From the NCBI GenBank assembly GCA_020072905.1, contig JAIQGB010000055.1, forward strand, positions 1 through 19,664: a DNA stretch of 19,664 bases. Reading direction: 5' to 3'. A program made the translations under genes and the position numbers. The DNA is from Terriglobia bacterium (lineage in GTDB: Bacteria > Acidobacteriota > Terriglobia > UBA7540). The notes under the pieces are model-generated. The model was not told the origin of the DNA, did not search any database, and saw only the letters and a program-made list of their open reading frames with translations. Positions 8,176 to 14,768 of the stretch are shown one piece after another. Position 1 is the first letter of the stretch; every line of letters begins with the position of its first letter.

Positions 8176-8424
8176 CTACCGGGCGGCTTCTTCCCAGCGC
8201 CGGCGCAAGGCGGCGTGTAAGCGATCACGGACTCCGCTGGGAAGTTCGAACAGCTTCCCATCGCAATAGAGCTCGATCGTTTTGCGCGCCGAATCAAAGA
8301 CAACCTGACAGCGGTGACACTTGCCGAGGTGCTCTTCGAGTTCCCTCTTCAGGCCCGCGTCGATTTCCCCATCCAGGTAATTCGAGAGCTGCTGAAAGCA
8401 ATCGCTACATTTCACCGGCTTCAA
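8176..8424 (-). CDS. Short zinc-finger anti-sigma factor (ZAS/zf-HC2 domain only)
   Basis: This 82-residue protein is a stand-alone anti-sigma domain. It has CSDC (C6, C9), the usual YLDGEID segment at residues 16-22, and the zinc motif H32-x3-C36-x2-C39 (EHLGKCHRC). There is no transmembrane segment, so it should act in the cytoplasm, unlike membrane-bound anti-sigmas of the RseA type. Its frame begins with TTG at 8424, overlapping the sigma stop as TTGA. An in-frame GTG at 8415 lies 9 bases after GAGGGG and may be the real start. The overlap means translation is coupled to the sigma gene, so the pair should be made in fixed ratio. Assignment rests on the zinc motif and the partner gene. Confidence 0.87.
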   Translation of the reverse strand: MKPVKCSDCFQQLSNYLDGEIDAGLKRELEEHLGKCHRCQVVFDSARKTIELYCDGKLFELPSGVRDRLHAALRRRWEEAAR

Positions 8425-9020
8425 CCCCTCTTAAAGACTTTGCTCAGTTCTTCCCTTAACTGCAATCGCGCGCGGAAGAGCCGGGCTTTCACGGCGCCCT
8501 CCGAGATACCCACCATGTCCGCCGTCTCCTGCGTCGAAAGCCCTTCCACGTCGCGCAGCAGGAAAACGGTGCGAAAAGCGGGAGAGAGGGTCTGGGCGGC
8601 GTTGCGGAGAATCTCTTCGATTTCCGCCTGCGCGTATTGTTCCTCGGGGTTCGGCTTCCAGTCCGCGAACTCCCGGGGCATCACGTCCCCTTCTTCGTCC
8701 ACGCTGTCTTCGATGGGCACCGATTTGTCGGAGCGGCGCTTGCGCAGCTTCATCAGCCCTTCGTTGACCGCGATGCGCACCAGCCAGGTGTAAAACCGCG
8801 AGTCCTCACGAAAATCCGGCAGGTGCACGAAAGCCTTGAGGAAAGCCTCCTGCAGAACGTCTTCGGCGTCCGCGGGATTCCCCGTCAGGTTCAACCCCAG
8901 GCGATAAATCTTCTTCTCGTGACGGTTCACCAGCTCGTCAAAGGCCGCGTAACTCCCCGCCTTCGCTTCCGCGACAAGAGCAAAATCGTCTTTGAGTGCG
9001 ACTTGAGGTGATTCGGCCAT
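8421..9020 (-). CDS. ECF-type RNA polymerase sigma factor (RpoE-like)
   Basis: This 199-residue group IV sigma factor has region 2 at about residues 25-96 (AFDELVNRHEKKIYRLGLN, DAEDVLQEAFLKAF for core binding, FYTWLVRIAVNEGLMKLRKR for -10 recognition) and region 4 at about 143-195 (LSPAFRTVFLLRDVEGLSTQ, then ETADMVGISEGAVKARLFRA, the helix-turn-helix for -35 recognition). A 45-residue acidic linker separates them. The frame is open to 9197, but ATG 9020 follows GGGAG (9030-9026) with 5-base spacing and begins the conserved protein. The upstream 59 codons have no sigma-like sequence, so the shorter form is annotated. The cognate anti-sigma factor overlaps its end. No convincing ECF-type autoregulatory promoter was recognised upstream. 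Confidence 0.94.
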   Translation of the reverse strand: MAESPQVALKDDFALVAEAKAGSYAAFDELVNRHEKKIYRLGLNLTGNPADAEDVLQEAFLKAFVHLPDFREDSRFYTWLVRIAVNEGLMKLRKRRSDKSVPIEDSVDEEGDVMPREFADWKPNPEEQYAQAEIEEILRNAAQTLSPAFRTVFLLRDVEGLSTQETADMVGISEGAVKARLFRARLQLREELSKVFKRG

Positions 9021-9281
9021 CCAGGCTCCCGACGCCGCCCATCGACTTCGGCTGACCGCTCCCGGTCCCCCGCCAGGTCCGGTGATCCGCTCCGCGCCGA
9101 CCCAGACGAGGGATACTCGGGGTTCGGGAGACTCCTCCCCTTCTCCATTCGATGACGGCGCTCTAATCAAGTTACACGGAACCGCCTCCGCCCGCAATGC
9201 GGGAATTGGGGGGCGTATACCCCGCCGGCCTTCTACGCTGGGCGCGCCGGAATCGCGGTTCGTCGCCAGTCCTCCGCTTGC
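9021..9281. other. Intergenic region between the divergent sigma gene and transporter operon
   Basis: This stretch should hold the sigma gene's promoter, but no convincing -35/-10 pair was found on the minus strand. The best sigma-70 fit near 9165-9195 matches only three of six in each box. A small CCCGC-AAT-GCGGG hairpin lies at 9191-9203 with no T run. No small gene is supported. The rest of this gene-free interval (9282-9421) is described under the promoter and hairpin entries. Confidence 0.5.
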
Positions 9282-9310
9282 TTGACTCTCCGCGACCCCT
9301 TCGCTAGACT
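9282..9310 (+). promoter_or_regulatory. Sigma-70 type promoter for the symporter-permease-GH18 operon
   Basis: TTGACT (9282-9287) and TAGACT (9305-9310) are exactly 17 bases apart, with five and four of six consensus matches. The predicted start is near 9317. The following TCAGC hairpin (9322-9405) would then lie wholly inside the leader, between the promoter and the ribosome site at 9412-9416. Confidence 0.5.
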
Positions 9311-9321
9311 CGCCGCGAAAC

Positions 9322-9405
9322 AGCCGTCAGCGGTCAGCCCTCAGCACTCAGGCCGAGGGAGCGACTGGCAACATGCTGAAAGCTGAAGGCTGACTGCTGA
9401 GAGCT
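9322..9405. repeat. Inverted pair of TCAGC heptamer arrays, large imperfect hairpin
   Basis: The left arm (9322-9352) contains TCAGC-type units repeating every 7 bases (TCAGCGG, TCAGCCC, TCAGCAC, TCAGGCC). The right arm (9375-9405) contains the reverse complement, seen as GCTGA units. Aligned by eye, 24 of 31 positions pair, with a loop of about 22 bases. Mismatches fall mostly in the two variable bases of each unit. Similar intergenic TCAGC/GCTGA heptamer arrays are common in some soil bacterial genomes, so this is probably one copy of a dispersed element. It lies within the predicted leader of the symporter gene. Confidence 0.75.
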
Positions 9406-9421
9406 ATTCGCGGGAGCGTGC

Positions 9422-10900
9422 GTGGCTTTTGGATGGGTCGACTTCGGCGTCGTCGTCACCTACCTGGTCGCCATCACCCTCTTCGGAGCCCGGTTCGGCA
9501 AGAGCCAGCGGACCATTCACGACTACTTCCTGGGCGGGCATCGCCTCCCCTGGTGGGCGATTGCTTTCTCCATCGTCTCCGCCGAGACCAGCATCCTGAC
9601 CATCATCAGTACGCCCGGAATCGCCTACGTTTCGAACCTCAACTTCCTGCAACTTGTGTTCGGATACCTTGTGGCGCGTGTGGTGGTGGCGCTGATCCTG
9701 ATTCCCCGCTACTTCGCCGGCGAGCTTTACACCGCGTATCAACTCATCGAGCAGCGCTTCGGCCGGCCCATGAGAATCCTGACGGCTGGACTTTTTCTCG
9801 TCACCCGGGCGCTGGCCGAAGGGGTCCGCGTTTTCGCGATCTCCATCGTCATTGGCGTGATCCTCAAGACGGGCGTGCTCACTTCCGTGATTATCATCAC
9901 CGCCCTCACGCTCTTCTACACTTACCGCGGCGGCTTGACCGCCGTGATCTGGACGGACGTCATTCAGCTCGTGATCTACATTTCGGGTACCGTGCTGGCG
10001 CTCGTCATCGCGCTCCACGCCATCCCGGGCGGCTGGGGCGAAGTCGCGCACCTGGCGGCCGCGAGCGGCGACAAGCTGGCCGTCTTCCGTTTCGACTTCA
10101 ATTGGCACCAGCCCTACCTGTTCTGGTCGGGGTTGATTGGCGGCGCGTTTCTCTCCACGGCCAGCCACGGCACCGACCAACTCATCGTGCAGCGCCTGCT
10201 CGCGGCGCGCAGTATGCGCCAGAGTCAGGCGGCGATCATCGCCAGCGGGTTCATTGTTCTGTTTCAATTCAGTCTGTTTCTCCTGGCGGGAGTTGTGCTC
10301 TTCGCCTTCTACCGCCACTTCCCTCCCGCCCAGACTTTTGCACGCGCCGATCAGATATTTCCGAGTTTCGTGGTGAGCTATCTGCCGACTGGCCTGGCGG
10401 GACTGGTCGTCGCGGCGATTCTGGCCGCGGCGATGGCGAACCTGAGCGCAGCTTTCAACTCCCTGGCCTCCAGCTCGGTCGTGGACTTCTACAAGCCGTT
10501 CCTCCGGCCGGCGGCCGATGAAAAGCACTATTTGCGGGTGTCCCGGCTTATGACTTTGGCCTGGGGCGCCGTCTTGATTCTCATTGCCCTGCTCGCCCAG
10601 CGAATCGAGCGCAGCGTGCTCGAACTCGCGCTCACCATCGCCTCGGTTCCGTACGGAAGCATGCTGGGAATCTTCCTGCTGGGCGTCCTCACCAAGCGTA
10701 CCTCGGGGATCGCCGCGGCGGTTGGAGCGGGCGCGGGGCTGGCGGTGCTGTTCGGCGTTATAGGACTTACCTCAGTGGCCTGGACGTGGTATGTAGCGAT
10801 CGGCGCTTGCGTGACCTTCGCAGTCGGGTGGGCCGCCAGCTCGATGGGGCTGGGGATGGACGCAGTTCAGCCCCGCGCGACCGGAAGGGCGAACCCGTAA
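9422..10900 (+). CDS. Sodium:solute symporter family (SSS/SLC5) transporter
   Basis: This 492-residue inner-membrane protein with about 13 hydrophobic helices imports a small solute with sodium. It starts at GTG 9422, 5 bases after GGGAG. The N-terminal signature is DYFLGGHRLPWWAIAFSIVS followed by AETSILTIISTPG, typical of the SSS family. TYRGGLTAVIWTDVIQLVIY matches the conserved TM5-6 region. The segment NLSAAFNSLASSSVVDFYKP carries the serine pair of the conserved sodium site (Na2) before TM9. The substrate is not predictable; the family carries sugars, sialic acid, amino acids, pantothenate and others. An APC permease starts 6 bases later and a GH18 protein follows, so a role in uptake of degradation products is plausible but inferred. 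Confidence 0.94.
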   Translation: MAFGWVDFGVVVTYLVAITLFGARFGKSQRTIHDYFLGGHRLPWWAIAFSIVSAETSILTIISTPGIAYVSNLNFLQLVFGYLVARVVVALILIPRYFAGELYTAYQLIEQRFGRPMRILTAGLFLVTRALAEGVRVFAISIVIGVILKTGVLTSVIIITALTLFYTYRGGLTAVIWTDVIQLVIYISGTVLALVIALHAIPGGWGEVAHLAAASGDKLAVFRFDFNWHQPYLFWSGLIGGAFLSTASHGTDQLIVQRLLAARSMRQSQAAIIASGFIVLFQFSLFLLAGVVLFAFYRHFPPAQTFARADQIFPSFVVSYLPTGLAGLVVAAILAAAMANLSAAFNSLASSSVVDFYKPFLRPAADEKHYLRVSRLMTLAWGAVLILIALLAQRIERSVLELALTIASVPYGSMLGIFLLGVLTKRTSGIAAAVGAGAGLAVLFGVIGLTSVAWTWYVAIGACVTFAVGWAASSMGLGMDAVQPRATGRANP

Positions 10901-10906
10901 TTCCAC

Positions 10907-12295
10907 ATGAGCAAGCAACCGGAACTCGTCAAAGGACTCGGGCTCTACGGCGCCACCTCGGTCGTGGCCGGGACCATGATCGGTACCGCGATCTTCGTGG
11001 TCCCCGGCATCATGGTGCAGGACGTCGGGTCGCCCTGGAGGGTCATGCTGGTGTGGGTCTTCGCCGGCGTGCTCAGCCTGTTTGGCGCGTTCGGGTACGC
11101 CGAACTCGGGGCGGCGCTTCCCGAAGCCGGCGGCGAATACGTTTATCTCCACCGCGCCTACGGCCCGTTGTGGGGATTTCTCTTCGGGTGGACGCAATTC
11201 TTCGTGGCCAAGACCGCCTCCATCGCCGCCATCGCCACCGGATTCATGATTTATCTCGGTTTCTTCTTCCCACATCTCAGCAAGGTGTTTTGCGAGGCCA
11301 GTCCGGCAGGGCTCACGCTTCGCCTGACTGGACTCCAGCTCGGCGCGGCCGGATTGATTCTCCTGCTTTCCGCGATAAACGTTTTAGGCGTGCGGCGCAG
11401 CGGAGCCGTGCAAACGATCTTCACGGCCTCCAAGCTCGGCGTGCTCGCCCTGCTCGTGGTTCTGGGCTTGGGGCTCGGACACGGCTCGTTCGCCCATTTC
11501 CAGACGGTCGTCCATTCGCGGGCCGAGACGGGATTCGTTTCGGCGTTTGGCCTTGCCATGGTTAGCGCACTGTGGGCTTACGACGGGTGGAACAACCTGA
11601 GCATGGTGGCGGGCGAAGTGGCGGACCCGCAGCGCAACATGCCGCGCGCGCTCATTTTCGGCTCGATGTTGGTCATTGTCGTCTACGCCCTCACCAACTT
11701 TGCATATTTCTACGTCCTCTCCCCTGCGGAAGTGGCCGGGACGGGCACCGTGGCGTCGGATGCGGCGCAGCGCATTCTGGGAACGGCGGGCGGAGCTTTT
11801 GTCGCGGTTGGCGTGATGGTCTCCAGTTTCGCCACCCTGAACGGCTCGATCCTCTCGGGCTCGCGGATCCCTTTTGCCCAGGCGCGCGACGGGCTGTTCC
11901 CACCGGCACTGGCGGCCGTTCATTCCCGCTTTCACACTCCCGCCGTGGCCATTGCCGCGCAGGCAGTTGTTGCCGGCCTGTTCGCTCTGAGCGGGCAATA
12001 CGAGGCCCTCTTCACCAAGGTGATCTTTTCAGAATGGCTTTTCTACGCGCTGGTCACCGCGGGCATCTTTGTTCTGCGCCGCCGGCGTCCTGACCTCGCG
12101 CGGCCTTACCGGACGTGGGGATATCCCCTGGTGCCGGGGATTTTTGTTATTCTGGCGGGGCTGCTGCTCGCGAACACCTTTTACGAGCGGCGCTCCGATT
12201 CGCTCTGGGGAATCGTCCTGATGGCGACCGGGATCCCGGCTTACTACCTTTGGAACCTGTGGCAACGAAGAAAGAGCTCGCAACCGCGTTCGTAA
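10907..12295 (+). CDS. APC superfamily amino acid permease
   Basis: This 462-residue transporter of about 12 helices belongs to the amino acid-polyamine-organocation family, nearest in style to LAT/SteT-like permeases. The TM1 unwound motif GTMIGTAIF is at residues 22-30 and binds substrate backbone groups in characterised relatives. YAELGAALPEAGGEYVYLHR follows in TM2-TM3, and the TM6 region contains ALWAYDGWNNLSMVAGEV. The ATG at 10907 is 6 bases after the symporter stop, indicating one transcript. The C-terminal 20 residues are basic and cytosolic. The exact substrate is unknown. The downstream GH18 frame overlaps its last codons in another phase. Confidence 0.93.
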   Translation: MSKQPELVKGLGLYGATSVVAGTMIGTAIFVVPGIMVQDVGSPWRVMLVWVFAGVLSLFGAFGYAELGAALPEAGGEYVYLHRAYGPLWGFLFGWTQFFVAKTASIAAIATGFMIYLGFFFPHLSKVFCEASPAGLTLRLTGLQLGAAGLILLLSAINVLGVRRSGAVQTIFTASKLGVLALLVVLGLGLGHGSFAHFQTVVHSRAETGFVSAFGLAMVSALWAYDGWNNLSMVAGEVADPQRNMPRALIFGSMLVIVVYALTNFAYFYVLSPAEVAGTGTVASDAAQRILGTAGGAFVAVGVMVSSFATLNGSILSGSRIPFAQARDGLFPPALAAVHSRFHTPAVAIAAQAVVAGLFALSGQYEALFTKVIFSEWLFYALVTAGIFVLRRRRPDLARPYRTWGYPLVPGIFVILAGLLLANTFYERRSDSLWGIVLMATGIPAYYLWNLWQRRKSSQPRS

Positions 12296-13473
12296 GGGCA
12301 AACGCCTGCGTGGCAGTTACCCTCGCATTGGCCGGCTTTCTCGCCGCCGGCCAAGCCAATCGTCCCCGCACCGCGCCGAAATCCAACCCCGCCTTGATGG
12401 TGGCTCGCAAGCGTGTCCTCGGCGCGCGCCCGCTCGCCATGTATTACTACTCCGCGGACCCGCGCGGCATCGAGTCCCTCAAAGCCCGGGCGGCTGAGAT
12501 GAGTGTGCTCGGGCCGCAGTCCTTCAAGGTCGAATCTGATGGCGTCGTGCGCGGCGAGGTCCCCGCCGAAGTGCTGGAGATCGCGCGCGCCGCGAACCTG
12601 CCCGTCATGCCTCTCGTAGTAAATCCGGGCTTTGACCGCCCGACGGCCTCCGCGATGCTGCGCAATCCGAAGAGCCAGGAGCGGGCGGCGGCCTTCCTGG
12701 CCTACCTCGCCAAGCGTGACAACTTTGTGGGATGGCAACTCGACCTCGAGTACATCGATCCCGCCGACAAGGCGCTTTACACCCGGTTCGTGCGCCGGGT
12801 GGCCGCCAAGCTGCATGCGGACGGGCGGCTGCTGAGCATTGCGATCGTTCCACGTTTCTCCGACCGCTATCCCGACACGCGCGCGGCGGAATTCCGCACC
12901 GGCGAGTGGGGTGCGCCCTTCGATTTCCGGGCGATCGGCCAGATCGTGGACTTCATGGTGCTAATGACGTACGACCATCACGGCAACGCGACGCGCCCCG
13001 GGCCGGTCGCCGGCCATGCGTGGATCAAGCAAGCTCTCGACTACGGCGTCCGCCGTGCGCCGCGCTCGAAGCTCGTAATGGGAATCCCGTTCTACGGCCG
13101 CGAGTGGGTGGAGACCGCAAGTGGGACGCTCTCCCGCCCCCTCGCCTTCAGCGACCTGCGCCCGCTTCTTGCCAGACCCGGCGTGGAGGTGCAATGGGAC
13201 GTGCGGTGGCGCGCGCCGTGGTTCCAATACCGGGACGGTCCGGAGCTGCACACCGTCTGGTTCGACGATCGTCGCAGCTTCAGGGAGAAACTGGACTTGG
13301 TGCGGCAGTACCGCCTGCGGGGCTTTGCCGCCTGGCGGCTGGGAAGTGAAGACCCCGAGTTCTGGTCCCTCGCCGCGGAAATGTCCAGGAAGCCTGCCGT
13401 CGCGGCCGGCCGAAAGCCTGCCCAAACCCCCCGCCGGAGAACCGCGGCCGGGGCTTCTTCCCGTTCACGGTAA
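12259..13473 (+). CDS. Secreted glycoside hydrolase family 18-type protein (YaaH/SleL-like)
   Basis: From GTG 12259 this is a 404-residue protein with an export signal (basic KK and R, then NACVAVTLALAGFLAAGQA) and a GH18 TIM barrel. The catalytic strand reads VGWQLDLEYI: proton donor E164 and D162 are kept, but the first aspartate positions of the DxxDxDxE consensus are replaced (Val and Gln). The substrate-distortion motif MTYDHHG (236-242), MGIPFYGREW and the closing GFAAWRLGSEDPEFW match the YaaH/SleL branch, whose members act on peptidoglycan or chitin-type N-acetylglucosamine chains. The C-terminal 35 residues are Arg/Ala/Pro-rich. The start is uncertain: the frame is open to 12115, and GTG 12310 also has an AAGGG upstream. 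The start overlaps the permease end, so it is operon-linked. Confidence 0.85.
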   Translation: MATKKELATAFVRANACVAVTLALAGFLAAGQANRPRTAPKSNPALMVARKRVLGARPLAMYYYSADPRGIESLKARAAEMSVLGPQSFKVESDGVVRGEVPAEVLEIARAANLPVMPLVVNPGFDRPTASAMLRNPKSQERAAAFLAYLAKRDNFVGWQLDLEYIDPADKALYTRFVRRVAAKLHADGRLLSIAIVPRFSDRYPDTRAAEFRTGEWGAPFDFRAIGQIVDFMVLMTYDHHGNATRPGPVAGHAWIKQALDYGVRRAPRSKLVMGIPFYGREWVETASGTLSRPLAFSDLRPLLARPGVEVQWDVRWRAPWFQYRDGPELHTVWFDDRRSFREKLDLVRQYRLRGFAAWRLGSEDPEFWSLAAEMSRKPAVAAGRKPAQTPRRRTAAGASSRSR

Positions 13474-13668
13474 AGGCCGCCGCCCTCGCGACGATGTGCC
13501 GCTTCACTTTCGATGGGCAAGCATACTAGTCTATATTATGAGGGGGTGGGAGAACGGCGGCGCGTCGGGCGCGCCAGGGGGAACAAACGGCGGGCGAGGG
13601 GGGCGGCGCAGCGCGCCGCGCGAACGCCCCTTACTGGCGCCGCGCTTCCACAGCCCGGAAGAACGTGG

Positions 13669-14214
13669 TCACTTCTTCTGCAAGGCGGGGCTCAGGTATT
13701 GGGTCAGGAAGGATTCGTAGGCCTTCCGAACCTCGTCGGTGATAGGGGCAGTCGCAAGCGGCCGGTCGTTCCCGGCACGCAAATACATATCCGCGGGCTT
13801 TCCAAAGGGTCCGGGCTCCGTCTTCACGAATTTCTCCAGGTCGGACAAGCCGAAATCGTAAAACTCCTTGGCCGTATATATTTTCATCTGCTCGGGCTGA
13901 ATCTTGCTGATACTGCGCACGTAGATGTTCAGTTTCCCGAAAACATGGGCCTTGTCGTATTCGACTCGCAGGATGTGCTGAAGGTCTTCGTCGGTGTTAT
14001 CGGGATTCTTGTAGACGTCGGCGATCAGGTAGAAATCCGCCAGTTTGCCGCCGCGCGTGTCATCGAGGAGTTGATAGAGGCGGAGCGTCGGATCATTGGG
14101 GTCAATGGGGGGCGTCTTGTCTTTTGCCCGGAGACTTGGCGACAACGCCCCACCTGCAACGGCCAAGAACAGGGGCGCGAGGAAAAGCCGGGCCGCCGGA
14201 AAGCGTTGTTTCAT
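13669..14214 (-). CDS. Small secreted protein of unknown function
   Basis: I do not recognise this family. The 181-residue product starts at ATG 14214, 4 bases after GGAGG (14223-14219). The longer open frame to 14520 has no such site and overlaps unrelated sequence. The N-terminus is a good Sec signal: MKQR, a hydrophobic core, and likely cleavage after SLRA (residue 30). The mature part is soluble and mixed helical: a DPNDPTLRLYQLLDDTRGGK segment, then ADFYLIADVYKNPDNTDEDL, a beta-rich KLNIYVRSISKIQPEQMK segment, and a charged C-terminus ending in KK. No catalytic or metal motif stands out. It faces the same way as the NamZ gene, about 220 bases beyond its remnant. A weak promoter-like pair (TTGTCT-17-TAGCAT) lies around 14295-14325, so it may be transcribed alone. 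Confidence 0.78.
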   Translation of the reverse strand: MKQRFPAARLFLAPLFLAVAGGALSPSLRAKDKTPPIDPNDPTLRLYQLLDDTRGGKLADFYLIADVYKNPDNTDEDLQHILRVEYDKAHVFGKLNIYVRSISKIQPEQMKIYTAKEFYDFGLSDLEKFVKTEPGPFGKPADMYLRAGNDRPLATAPITDEVRKAYESFLTQYLSPALQKK

Positions 14215-14434
14215 ATTCCCTCCCCCCGCGAAGTCCTTACGTCCCACCGTGCGAGGATTTCGGTGTCGATTCTCTTCCGCAAATGTGACTGGGGCAATGC
14301 TACTCCTTCCGAGGTGTCGAGACAAGAAGCGCCCGGGCCGCCGGCCGTTTCGTGCTGCCGATTCGTCCCGGGACTCGGCTTGAGCCGCGACGCCCTGCCC
14401 GGACCAGCATGAGGACGCCGGCCATCGCTTTCTT

Positions 14435-14662
14435 CTAAGGGTACAACAAGTACTTGGCGCGGATTCTTCGAAACTGCTCGAGACCCTCGAACTCGTGCAG
14501 AACGATGGTCCGCGGGTCATGACCCTTTTTGATTCCCTCCACGGTCCGGCGCGAGCCGATCAAGGGAAGCGTCTTATCGATCTCGAAGTCATTGGGGAAC
14601 AGCTTCTGGAGCGCCGAGGCGATTTCGAGCCCCAGAGCCGGTGCGTCGAGCGCCAGGATAGG
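14435..14662 (-). pseudogene. Detached C-terminal remnant of NamZ (DUF1343)
   Basis: This 75-codon minus-strand frame without its own start reads PILALDAPALGLEIASALQK, then LFPNDFEIDK, LIGSRRTVEGIKKGHDPR and ends RAKYLLYP before TAG (14437-14435). That is the recognisable C-terminal end of DUF1343/NamZ proteins, including the helix pair and the closing R-x-KYLLY motif. It lies downstream of, and in a different context from, the broken NamZ domain that stops at 14741. The two pieces together account for most of one NamZ domain, with about 90 codons missing between them. A stop codon lies 15 bases upstream in this frame, so it cannot be translated as part of the main protein. Recognition is from memory of family endings. 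Confidence 0.8.
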
Positions 14663-14768
14663 GCGCTGCGGCGGCTATGAGCTGGGAATGCCGCGGAGCA
14701 ATATTCCTGTCGCCCTCGCCGTGAATCAACAGCACAGGAACTATAGAGTGCGCCACCGCTTCCAGAGG
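14661..14768 (-). other. Foreign segment reading as an alpha/beta-hydrolase fragment, inserted in namZ
   Basis: In one minus-strand frame this stretch reads PLEAVAHSIVPVLLIHGEGD followed by RNIAPRHSQLIAAAAP. This closely resembles the region around the catalytic aspartate (LIHGxxDxxIPxxHS) of prolyl-oligopeptidase/dienelactone-type hydrolases. It is out of frame with NamZ on the left side and with the NamZ remnant on the right. It has no start, no flanking repeats and no remaining parts of a hydrolase gene. It therefore looks like a short patch copied or joined from elsewhere in the genome or from another genome. Borders are approximate to within about 10 bases. Confidence 0.65.

Noticed and set aside
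9404..10528. Minus-strand open frame of 374 codons, and a plus-strand frame at 9418, over the first symporter
   Set aside because: Both give charged low-complexity or Arg/His-rich text typical of wrong-frame translation. The symporter frame has full family motifs.
13530..13540. TATATTATG sequence as a promoter or start of a short plus-strand gene
   Set aside because: No acceptable -35 lies at the right distance, and the following frame is Gly/Arg-rich with no support.
13559..13575. GGCGCG-N5-CGCGCC inverted repeat between the convergent GH18 and secreted-protein genes, as a terminator
   Set aside because: There is no T run on either side, and such GC palindromes are frequent in this base composition.
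13513..14412. Plus-strand open frame of 299 codons opposite the secreted protein
   Set aside because: No ribosome site or motif was seen, while the minus-strand frame has a signal peptide and strong ribosome site.
14281..14425. Small minus-strand frame of about 40 codons between NamZ remnant and secreted protein gene
   Set aside because: Its product is Arg/Ala-rich without any motif and it lacks a clear ribosome site. It looks like chance coding in GC-rich DNA.
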